This document shows positions 1 through 6,035 of a stretch of 8,425 nucleotides of DNA, piece by piece; position 1 is the first letter of the stretch, and each line of letters opens with the position of its first letter. Location of the stretch: the NCBI GenBank assembly GCA_945227095.1, contig CALYOC010000017.1:1-8425 (forward strand), in the 5' to 3' direction. Origin of the DNA: an uncultured Clostridia bacterium. Its GTDB lineage: Bacteria; Bacillota; Clostridia; Oscillospirales; Acutalibacteraceae. Both the position numbers and the translations under genes were made by a program. The notes under the pieces were generated by a model. The model was not told where the DNA came from and ran no database searches. It worked only from the letters and a program-made list of their open reading frames with translations.

Positions 1-210
1 CTTTTTACTCTTGCCTTGTTTGAGAACCTTTCCTTTGACCTTTACACCCTTGACATACGGTGCGCCTGCCTCAAAGGTGTCTCCTCCGAGAGCAACTACC
101 TTATCAAAAGTGACTGTGGAGTTTTCTTTGGCGTCAAGCTTTTCAACGAAAATAACATCGCCCTTTTGTACCTTGTACTGTTTTCCACCTGTTTCAATAA
201 CAGCGTACAT
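1..210 (-). CDS. rplU: Ribosomal protein L21, partial (C-terminal end beyond left edge)
   Basis: The first 70 codons of 50S ribosomal protein bL21 are present; the family is normally a little over 100 residues, so about a third is missing off the edge. The N-terminus [14 protein letters not shown] is the hallmark of L21, followed by the conserved GD (residues 17-18), the APYV segment (50-53) and the start of the lysine-rich [10 protein letters not shown] stretch, which binds 23S rRNA. The ATG at 208-210 is preceded by AGGAAGG (218-224) at normal spacing. L21 is a large-subunit assembly protein and in Firmicutes usually heads an operon with a small cysteine-protease gene and rpmA (L27); those would lie outside the window. 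Expression is probably controlled by the promoter and structured leader just upstream. Confidence 0.97.
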   Translation of the reverse strand, partial: MYAVIETGGKQYKVQKGDVIFVEKLDAKENSTVTFDKVVALGGDTFEAGAPYVKGVKVKGKVLKQGKSKK

Positions 211-293
211 AATTATACCTTCCTTTTAAAGTCTCGCTATTCGGGGCACCCGATTGGGTGTGTGAGGACAGACCTCGCCCTTGATATGCGGCA
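211..293 (-). promoter_or_regulatory. Putative L21 (rplU) mRNA leader, structured
   Basis: This is the roughly 82-nt untranslated leader between the predicted transcription start (about 293) and rplU. The RNA can form a small three-way junction: an outer helix GGGC (280-277) with GCCC (247-244), a hairpin GAGG (276-273) with CCUC (267-264), and a hairpin ACCC (259-256) with GGGU (251-248). A second GCGAG copy (237-233) can compete for the CUC at 266-264. Firmicutes are known to carry an L21 leader RNA family at this position, thought to mediate autoregulation by L21. Assignment to that family rests on position and on a hairpin-rich layout, not on a covariance-model match. Confidence 0.55.
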
Positions 294-299
294 GTTAGC

Positions 300-328
300 A
301 TTATAACAAAACAAAGTGAGTTTGTCAA
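300..328 (-). promoter_or_regulatory. Consensus sigma-A promoter for rplU
   Basis: On the minus strand TTGACA (328-323) and TATAAT (305-300) are separated by exactly 17 bases, a perfect housekeeping promoter. The expected start of transcription is near 293. Such a strong promoter fits a ribosomal-protein operon. Its -35 box lies only about 22 bases after the folD stop codon. Confidence 0.9.
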
Positions 329-349
329 TAAATAATTATATATAAGATA

Positions 350-1198
350 TTATTTGTTTTTTGCTTTACTTTGTTCAATGCAGGCATTCAATGTATTTTT
401 CATAAGAGTTGCTATCGTCATAGGTCCTACCCCGCCCGGTACGGGAGTTATGTAGGACGTCTTGGGCGCGACATTTTCGTAATCGACATCGCCGCATATC
501 TTGCCGTTTTCCATTCGGTTGATACCTACATCAATGACAACCGCGCCGTCCTTAACCATATCGGCGGTGACAAATTTCTCCTTACCTATACAAGCGACAA
601 TTATGTCGGCGCGGCGGCAGATTTCCTTTAACCCGACTGTCCTTGAATGGCAAACAGTCACCGTTGCGTTTGAATGAAGAAGCAGCATGGCCATAGGCTT
701 ACCGACAATATTGCTCCTGCCGATAACCACCGCGTTTTTACCCGTGATGTCAATGTTGTAATAATCAAGCATTTCCATTACTCCCGCGGGTGTGCAGGGT
801 AAGAACGAATAGTTTCCTATCATAATTTTACCCACATTGACATCATTAAAGGCGTCAACATCCTTTTCCGGAGAAATGCAGGAAATAACCGCCTTTTCAT
901 CAATATGCTTCGGCAGGGGCAGCTGACAGAGAATTCCGTGGATATCCTCTCTATCATTCAACTGCCTTATAAGCTCCAAAAGTTCCTGCTCCGATGTGTC
1001 GCCCGCAAGCGAATACTCCTCACTTAAAAAACCGCAAAATTCACATGCTTTTTTCTTATTATTGACATATATTCTTGACGCCGGGTCGTCGCCGACGATT
1101 ATAACCGCCAATCCGGGCTTAATGCCCATACATTTTACTCTGTCGGCAATCTGCTGCTTAACCGCAGCGGAAACCTCTTTTCCGTCCATTCTAATCAT
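350..1198 (-). CDS. folD: Bifunctional methylenetetrahydrofolate dehydrogenase / methenyltetrahydrofolate cyclohydrolase
   Basis: FolD is a cytoplasmic homodimer that oxidises 5,10-methylene-THF to 5,10-methenyl-THF with NADP+ and hydrolyses it to 10-formyl-THF, feeding purine and formyl-Met synthesis. The 282 residues match the family length. Visible motifs are SRIYVNNKKKAC with Tyr44 and catalytic Lys48, QLPLP (92-96), KDVD with Asp115, PCTPAGV (134-140), the Rossmann segment GRSNIVGKPMAMLL (160-173), VIDVGIN (221-227) and the terminal signature TPVPGGVGPMT (251-261). The residue after Asp115 is Ala rather than the common Gly. The ATG at 1198 is chosen because GAGGG stands six bases upstream; an ATG three codons later is less well placed. 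The start overlaps the stop of the preceding small gene (ATGA), so translation is probably coupled. No terminator follows it. Confidence 0.97.
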   Translation of the reverse strand: MIRMDGKEVSAAVKQQIADRVKCMGIKPGLAVIIVGDDPASRIYVNNKKKACEFCGFLSEEYSLAGDTSEQELLELIRQLNDREDIHGILCQLPLPKHIDEKAVISCISPEKDVDAFNDVNVGKIMIGNYSFLPCTPAGVMEMLDYYNIDITGKNAVVIGRSNIVGKPMAMLLLHSNATVTVCHSRTVGLKEICRRADIIVACIGKEKFVTADMVKDGAVVIDVGINRMENGKICGDVDYENVAPKTSYITPVPGGVGPMTIATLMKNTLNACIEQSKAKNK

Positions 1199-1347
1199 TT
1201 TTTACCCTCTTGTTTTCTCACTGCGCGAAATTTTTTGCCGCTGTTGTCTGCTATATCTGTTCGCGCAATATCTTCCAATGTGACCTTGTAAACCTTATCC
1301 TCTCGAGACTTCGCTCTAAAGTATTTACCGGTATTATCCTTTTTCAA
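1195..1347 (-). CDS. Small basic hypothetical protein (50 aa) between lgt and folD
   Basis: This is a small gene with a TTG start (1347-1345). It is supported by GAGGTGA, which overlaps the lgt stop codon and sits five bases before the TTG, and by a stop codon that overlaps the folD ATG by four bases (ATGA). It fills the lgt-folD gap exactly, which suggests a translated, coupled operon member. The product is very hydrophilic and Lys/Arg-rich, with no signal peptide or membrane segment, so it is probably cytoplasmic. It contains two copies of an NxGxxFRA motif (residues 5-12 and 35-42) and a VTLEDI segment (22-27) that resembles the end of Lgt. I do not recognise the family. Alternatives are a remnant of a longer Lgt tail displaced by a frameshift, or a non-functional spacer ORF; the good binding site and the tight overlap argue for a real gene. 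Confidence 0.7.
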   Translation of the reverse strand: MKKDNTGKYFRAKSREDKVYKVTLEDIARTDIADNSGKKFRAVRKQEGKK

Positions 1348-1441
1348 AGTTTCACCTCACATCAATATCTGACAAAGTTACTGTGTGCCAAGTGTCCGAA
1401 GCGGTATCCGTCCTGCTTGCCCTGACTTTAACACCTGCGTT
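1198..1441 (-). repeat. Degenerate protein-level repeat spanning the Lgt tail and the small gene
   Basis: Three related units are visible in translation. Unit 1 is Lgt residues 339-367 (NAGVKVRA...VTLSDI). Unit 2 is residues 5-34 of the small protein (NTGKYFRA...VTLEDI). Unit 3 is residues 35-50 (NSGKKFRA, truncated). Units are about 29-30 residues long. Units 1 and 2 share N, G, RA, SR, VTL and DI; units 2 and 3 share NxGKxFRA. Codons at matching residues mostly differ, so the copies are old rather than recent. The frame changes between unit 1 and unit 2. The similarity is short and was found by eye, so homology is an inference. Confidence 0.45.
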
Positions 1442-2455
1442 CTTACCGTCTTTTTTCGGTTTCAAACTCTCGCGGTAAGCGTACACGGGGTCCCTGTATC
1501 CCTCACAAATCCAATTTCCGTCGCAATCGTATCCGTCGGCGTGGGGAAAGGTGTTTTTCCAGTCAATGCCTGCGCCCTTTTTGCCCTTCGGGCGAATTTC
1601 CTGGTGCAGAGGGTGCTTTTTAGCATATATAAGACCGACAACGAGCCAGATTACACCCGCAAGTACCATACAGGCGGAGAGCGCCTGTGACACTCTGATA
1701 GTGGTATTTGCAATATAAAGGCTATCGGTGCGAAGTCCTTCGATAACAGTTCTGCCGAGTCCGTACCAAATGAGATATAATGCAAAAATCTCTCCGCGGA
1801 ATTTGCGGTGCCTTTTCGCTATGTACGATGTTACAAAGAAGCCGATAATGCACCACACACTCTCATACAAAAAAGTCGGGTGAACAGGCTGGTCGGGATA
1901 CACGGTGACTCCCTTTTGAGCGAGCTCCTGCGCATGCTCGGCAAGATACAGGCTTGTCTTGTCACTATACATTCTGAACGGAGAAGTCGTGGTGTTTGAG
2001 CCGAACGCCTCTTGATTGAAGAAGTTTCCCCAACGACCTATTCCCTGCGCCAAAAGGAAACTCATAGCGCACAGGTCAAGCAGATTTGTGACCGAGAGCT
2101 TATCGACAATGCAGACAATTAAGGCTGCTCCCAAAGCGCCGATTAAGCCTCCGTATATGGCAAGTCCGCCCTCCCAAATCTTAAAAATGTCAAGAGGGTT
2201 GTCCTTATAAATATCCCATTGAAAAATGCAGTAATAAAGCCGTGCACCGATTATTCCGGCAATGGTTCCCCATATGGCAACATCAATCATAGAATCAATG
2301 CTCATTCGCCATTTATAAGCCCTCATACCGCCTATAACAACGGCTAAACTGTATCCGATTGCTATAATAAGTCCGTACATAGTGACCGTGCCGAAGGCTA
2401 TATTGGAAACCGCAAAGTGCAAATCTCCGAGCCCCGGAAAGTAAACAACTGTCAT
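1352..2455 (-). CDS. lgt: Prolipoprotein diacylglyceryl transferase with C-terminal extension
   Basis: Lgt is a seven-pass membrane enzyme that transfers diacylglycerol from phosphatidylglycerol to the lipobox cysteine of prolipoproteins, the first step of lipoprotein maturation. Seven hydrophobic segments can be drawn, roughly residues 20-42, 55-77, 97-118, 123-140, 197-213, 222-240 and 255-277. Family motifs are GGLAIYGG (96-103), the signature GRWGNFFNQEAFG (140-152) with Arg141 and Asn144, HPTFLYES (192-199) and YGLGRTVIEG (231-240) with Arg235 and Glu239. At 367 residues it is longer than the usual 260-300: about 90 residues follow the last membrane segment. This tail is hydrophilic, basic at first, then aromatic and acidic, and ends with a motif repeated in the next gene. 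The ATG at 2455 has GAGG about eight bases upstream. The stop codon lies inside the ribosome binding site of the small gene. Confidence 0.96.
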   Translation of the reverse strand: MTVVYFPGLGDLHFAVSNIAFGTVTMYGLIIAIGYSLAVVIGGMRAYKWRMSIDSMIDVAIWGTIAGIIGARLYYCIFQWDIYKDNPLDIFKIWEGGLAIYGGLIGALGAALIVCIVDKLSVTNLLDLCAMSFLLAQGIGRWGNFFNQEAFGSNTTTSPFRMYSDKTSLYLAEHAQELAQKGVTVYPDQPVHPTFLYESVWCIIGFFVTSYIAKRHRKFRGEIFALYLIWYGLGRTVIEGLRTDSLYIANTTIRVSQALSACMVLAGVIWLVVGLIYAKKHPLHQEIRPKGKKGAGIDWKNTFPHADGYDCDGNWICEGYRDPVYAYRESLKPKKDGKNAGVKVRASRTDTASDTWHTVTLSDIDVR

Positions 2456-2486
2456 CTTTTTATCCTCATTTCTTTAATTTACAAAA

Positions 2487-3761
2487 TTAAGCCTCCGGCT
2501 TTATAACCGACAACACGGAAAAGTCGGGATTCAGTTCGCATTTGAGCCTGTTCTGAACATCTTGGGCTGTCATATTTCGGTAAATTTCAATATCGTCAAA
2601 CATACCGTAGCCGCCGAAATAGCTTTCGGTAAGCCCCTGCGCTATATTCGATATATTATTATATCCCATAATGCTTTCACCGTAAAGTTCCTTGACAACG
2701 CAGTTGAATATCTCCTCGTCAATGCCCTCACGACGAATACGCTCAACTTCACGGTCAATCGCTTGCTTAACCGCCGTCGGGTCCTTACTTTCTCCCTGAA
2801 TGATAACGGACGAATATCCGTGCCCGGTGAAATACTCAATGCCGAAATTTGAATTTATAAGTCCGTCATCAATAAGCTTTTGATAAAGAGGACTCATTCC
2901 GCCGACAATCACTTCGGTGAGAACCATGGTTTCAAGTTTTTCCTTCAAGGTGCGCTCGGCGGCTTCGTAGTTTTCCTTATACCCTATGCAAAACATAGGT
3001 ATCGAAATCGGCATTGTCTGCTCAATATAACTTTCAACCACGCTCTCCGGCTCAGTCGGATAAACGCGCTCAATGTCAAATTTGCGCGCGGATTTAAGGT
3101 ACCTGTCAGCCACCTGCAGGACCTTATCGACCTCAACATTTCCGGCGACGCACAACACCATATTGTGAAGATTGTAAAATGTTTCATAAGCCTCATAAAG
3201 CTTTTTATCAGTTATCTGCGCAATAGTTTCCACTGTTCCGGCAATATCAATTTTCACAGGGTGATTATGATACATCGCTCTGAGCATATTAAACAGCACA
3301 ACCCAATCGGCACTGTCATCGTACATTTTTATCTCTTGCCCGATAATTCCCTGTTCCTTTTTCACGGTTTGCTGTGTAAAATACGGACTCTGGACGAAAT
3401 CCAACAGAGTTTGAAGGTTTTCGTAAAAATTATCCGCGCATGAAAAAAGATAGCAGGTTCTGTCAAACGAGGTAAAGGCATTTGCATTTGCGCCCGTCTT
3501 TGAAAACCTCTCAAAGGCGTCAATTTCTTCACTCTCAAAAAGCTTATGCTCCAAAAAATGCGCCGTTCCCTCGGGCACCGTTATCACTTTTCCCTCGCCC
3601 GACTTTTTAAAAGCGGTGTCGATAGAACCATACTTTGTTCCAAAGGTCGCATATGCCGTTGTGTATCCTTTTTTAGGCATAACAAGTATTTTTAATCCGC
3701 TCGCATGGTCTATTTCATAATACTTTTCATCAAGGAGTCGGTTTTCAATTTCTTTTATCAA
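2487..3761 (-). CDS. yfmH: M16 family zinc metallopeptidase, YfmH-like (catalytic zinc subunit)
   Basis: This is a 424-residue M16B peptidase subunit. The inverted zinc motif is intact at HFLEH (His68, Glu71, His72), with the distal Glu in GQEIKMYDD (Glu143). The C-terminal half has the M16 fold but lacks the Arg/Tyr substrate-binding pair, reading GGMSPLYQKLIDDGLINSNFGIEY at that place, so it probably needs the neighbouring YfmF-like partner. In Bacilli the homologous pair (ymfF, ymfH) sits beside ymfI, a reductase of EF-P 5-aminopentanol modification, and databases name these proteins accordingly; their exact substrate is unclear and no ymfI is present here. The start is TTG (3761-3759), backed by AAGGAGGAG inside the end of yfmF, and it overlaps the yfmF stop as TTGA. 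No signal peptide is seen, so it is likely cytoplasmic. Confidence 0.92.
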   Translation of the reverse strand: MIKEIENRLLDEKYYEIDHASGLKILVMPKKGYTTAYATFGTKYGSIDTAFKKSGEGKVITVPEGTAHFLEHKLFESEEIDAFERFSKTGANANAFTSFDRTCYLFSCADNFYENLQTLLDFVQSPYFTQQTVKKEQGIIGQEIKMYDDSADWVVLFNMLRAMYHNHPVKIDIAGTVETIAQITDKKLYEAYETFYNLHNMVLCVAGNVEVDKVLQVADRYLKSARKFDIERVYPTEPESVVESYIEQTMPISIPMFCIGYKENYEAAERTLKEKLETMVLTEVIVGGMSPLYQKLIDDGLINSNFGIEYFTGHGYSSVIIQGESKDPTAVKQAIDREVERIRREGIDEEIFNCVVKELYGESIMGYNNISNIAQGLTESYFGGYGMFDDIEIYRNMTAQDVQNRLKCELNPDFSVLSVIKPEA

Positions 3762-5035
3762 TTTAACTCCTCCTTCAAATTTCCTATTAAAGTATATACT
3801 GTGTCCAATTTTACTTTTTTTGCGGCAGATATTACATCCTCACGCGTTACGCCGTTTATGCCGCGCAAATATTCTTCAGTGCTCAATATATTATCGTCAA
3901 GAATTTGTGACGAGTTCCAAATATCTATCTCCGCAGCGGTATCGCTCGCACCGGAATATATGTCGTTGAGTCCTCTGACAGACGCGTCAAAATCCTCCTC
4001 GGTGAAATCTCCGCTTGCCAGCGCTTCAAGTTGGTCGAGAATACCCTTTACCGCTTTATCCCTGTTCACATTTTCAATTCCGCTTTGAACAAATATACAT
4101 TCTTTAAGTCTCATATACTTTGCCGAGCAATAATAGCAAAGGCTCATTTTCTCCCTTACAACACGGAAAAGTTTGGAATAAACCCCGCCGCCAAACATAT
4201 CGCACATAACCCGGTTGGCATATATATCCTCTCCGCCCACGCGAAATCCTAAACAAAGTTTGCCTTGGCTGAGTGCCATTTCCTCCTCAACCTCCTTGAC
4301 ACCGCGCTCGGCATAGGAATTGTCACAGACAATGTTTTCTCTCCTTTTTCCGTACTCGGAAAACTTCTCGGTAAAAAGGCGCTCTATCACGGAGCAATCA
4401 ACATCACCTATAACGGTGATTTGAACTCTCGCACTTTCCAAAAGTTCTCTGTACCTTGCGGTTATATCCGACGGAGTCAAGCTCTGCACTCCCTCGACGG
4501 TTCCCTGCGCGCTCAAGGCATAACTTTTTCCCTCAAACATCGCCTTTTGCAGTTCGTGCATAGCGTAGGTTATCTTATCATTCAAAATTCCCTGTATCTG
4601 CTCAATTTGAAGTCTTTTCTCCCTGTCGCAGTTCTCCTGCTTAAACATTCCGCTTTCATCAAAATCGGGATTAAAAATAATTTGAATAAGCAGTTCGGCT
4701 ATATCGGAAGATATTTTTTCGCCGTACATTGCAAACCTGTCCGCGATTGAATTAACTGTCAAACTGACAACCTGTGCGTCGCCGTACTTTTCGCTCGCAC
4801 CGCTCAAGGACGCTCCGTAAAGCGAAGCGAGTCTTTTTTCAAGTTGTGCATTTGACGGACAAACCTTACAGGAATGCTTTAAAAGAGCCGGTACAAGCGC
4901 AGTAGCACAAGCCGTGTCAGCGCTCAAAGGCACGGCAAATCTGACTGAAATACGAGTGTTTTTAAACCTCTTTGTATTATAAAAGACAAAACGAATACCG
5001 TTTGGACTTTCTTTAATGATGGTTTTATCTTTCAT
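3758..5035 (-). CDS. yfmF: M16 family peptidase-like protein, YfmF-like (non-zinc partner subunit)
   Basis: This is a 425-residue M16B-fold protein and the first gene of the minus-strand operon. At the place where active members carry HxxEH it reads ALVPALLKHSCKVCPSN (about 46-62), so the zinc site is absent; the following LEKRLASLYGASLSG is typical of the YfmF type. Its second half keeps the substrate-binding arrangement GGGVYSKLFRVVREKMSLCYY, with Arg291/Arg294 and Tyr301/Tyr302. This complements YfmH, as in known M16B heterodimers where one subunit gives zinc and the other gives the Arg/Tyr pair. The ATG at 5035 has GGAGG five bases upstream. There is no signal peptide. It is cysteine-rich for its class. 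The partnership is inferred from motif complementarity and the 4-base gene overlap. Confidence 0.9.
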   Translation of the reverse strand: MKDKTIIKESPNGIRFVFYNTKRFKNTRISVRFAVPLSADTACATALVPALLKHSCKVCPSNAQLEKRLASLYGASLSGASEKYGDAQVVSLTVNSIADRFAMYGEKISSDIAELLIQIIFNPDFDESGMFKQENCDREKRLQIEQIQGILNDKITYAMHELQKAMFEGKSYALSAQGTVEGVQSLTPSDITARYRELLESARVQITVIGDVDCSVIERLFTEKFSEYGKRRENIVCDNSYAERGVKEVEEEMALSQGKLCLGFRVGGEDIYANRVMCDMFGGGVYSKLFRVVREKMSLCYYCSAKYMRLKECIFVQSGIENVNRDKAVKGILDQLEALASGDFTEEDFDASVRGLNDIYSGASDTAAEIDIWNSSQILDDNILSTEEYLRGINGVTREDVISAAKKVKLDTVYTLIGNLKEELN

Positions 5036-5096
5036 AAAAACCTCCGATAAAATTTATAAAAATTTAATTACCTATTCAGAAAACATATACAAATTC

Positions 5097-5126
5097 ATTT
5101 TACCATAAAAACAACAGTTTATTCAA
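5097..5126 (-). promoter_or_regulatory. Candidate sigma-A promoter for the yfmF-yfmH-lgt-folD operon
   Basis: On the minus strand TTGAAT (5126-5121) and TAAAAT (5102-5097) are 18 bases apart. That would start transcription near 5090 and give a leader of about 55 nt. The region is very AT-rich, so chance matches are likely; this is the best pair seen upstream of yfmF. Confidence 0.45.
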
Positions 5127-5143
5127 TTAAATTTTATATTTTA

Positions 5144-5172
5144 TTGACTTTTGTTTAAAATATCTTTAAAAT
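5144..5172 (+). promoter_or_regulatory. Sigma-A promoter for the DUF554-hlyIII operon
   Basis: TTGACT (5144-5149) and TAAAAT (5167-5172) are separated by the optimal 17 bases, each one base from consensus. The expected start is near 5179, giving a leader of about 60 nt before the TTG start at 5241. It lies back-to-back with the minus-strand operon's control region. Confidence 0.65.
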
Positions 5173-5240
5173 TTAATTATCAATTTGCCGGCACTGTATA
5201 AAAATCTCTGCCGTGCGAAAAAAACTGTTTGGAGTTCAAA

Positions 5241-6032
5241 TTGGATATTTTAAACACACTTTTAGGAACAATATTAAATGCGGCAACCATACTTTTAGGC
5301 ACGACCATCGGTCTTATCTTTAAAAAAAGTATGCCGGAAAAAATAGGCAAAGCGGTTATGTTCGCGCTGGGCATCTGCACAATTTTCATCGGTGTAAGCG
5401 GAATGACGGCAAAGACGGACGCAATAATTGTTATCCTCTCAATGGCGATAGGCACCGTCCTGGGTACGGCCTGCAAATTGGACGCTTTACTAAACCGCGC
5501 AGGAGCCTTTGCGGAGAGCAAGGCACAGTCCCTCTCTCAAAAAAGGAGATATAAAAAAGCCACTGTCACTACGGACAAGCCCACCTGTCAGGCAGAGAGC
5601 AAGCCGAGCGGCACTTCTACCGTGGGAGAGGCATTTGTCACCTCCTCCCTACTGTTCTGCGTAGGGGCTATGACGATAGTAGGCTCTTTAAATGCAGGTA
5701 TTTCAGGTGACAACTCAACACTTTTTGCAAAAAGTGTTCTCGACTTTGTAAGCTCACTGATATTTGCCTCTACTCTCGGATACGGAGTATATTTCTCGGC
5801 AATAGTCGTACTGCTTCTTCAGGGCTCAATTTCTCTTTTAGCCGGCTTTGTTGCGCCCTACCTCTCGACGGATGTAGTCACCGCCATGACCTGCACAGGC
5901 TCACTGATAATTTTAGCGCTTGGTTTAAACATGCTAAAAGTGACCAAAATTAAAGTTATGGATATGGTGCCTGCCATATTTCTGCCGATATTGTTTATAC
6001 CGTTAAAATCGTTTATTTTAGGAATGTTTTAA
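5241..6032 (+). CDS. DUF554 family membrane protein (YdfK/YqgA-like)
   Basis: This is a polytopic inner-membrane protein of the DUF554 family (B. subtilis YdfK, E. coli YqgA), whose function is not established; transport is often guessed. Family features are the N-terminal GTILNAATILLGTTIGL, MAIGTVLG (68-75), and the core EAFVTSSLLFCVGAMTIVGSLNAGISGD (130-157) followed by KSVLDFVSSLIFASTLGYGVYFSA. The protein has 263 residues, about 30 more than usual. The excess is a hydrophilic, basic and Ser/Thr-rich stretch at about 91-128 between the first and second halves. The start is taken as TTG at 5241 because GGAG (5231-5234) lies six bases upstream; an earlier in-frame TTG at 5229 has no binding site and would itself overlap that GGAG. 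It is followed three bases later by a hemolysin III family gene. Confidence 0.88.
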   Translation: MDILNTLLGTILNAATILLGTTIGLIFKKSMPEKIGKAVMFALGICTIFIGVSGMTAKTDAIIVILSMAIGTVLGTACKLDALLNRAGAFAESKAQSLSQKRRYKKATVTTDKPTCQAESKPSGTSTVGEAFVTSSLLFCVGAMTIVGSLNAGISGDNSTLFAKSVLDFVSSLIFASTLGYGVYFSAIVVLLLQGSISLLAGFVAPYLSTDVVTAMTCTGSLIILALGLNMLKVTKIKVMDMVPAIFLPILFIPLKSFILGMF

Positions 6033-6035
6033 TCT

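Noticed and set aside
1199..1351. Simple frameshift that once fused lgt and the small gene
   Set aside because: As a sequencing or assembly error it is unlikely: the small gene has its own well-spaced binding site and start, and the lgt stop lies in that site. An ancient frame break remains possible and is covered in the findings.
2880..3443. Long plus-strand ORF (187 codons) opposite yfmH
   Set aside because: It lies wholly antisense to a gene with clear M16 motifs, has no ribosome binding site and a composition without family motifs; it is a shadow of yfmH.
4265..4750. Plus-strand ORF of 161 codons opposite yfmF
   Set aside because: It is antisense to a well-supported gene and shows no recognisable motif or start signal.
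5229..5240. Longer DUF554 form starting at TTG 5229
   Set aside because: No ribosome binding site precedes it, and the GGAG that serves the TTG at 5241 would lie inside the coding sequence; the family N-terminus fits the shorter form.
5036..5240. Hidden gene or RNA in the divergent intergenic region
   Set aside because: The stretch is very AT-rich, with stops in all frames and no stable hairpin; only promoter-like boxes and ribosome binding sites are visible.
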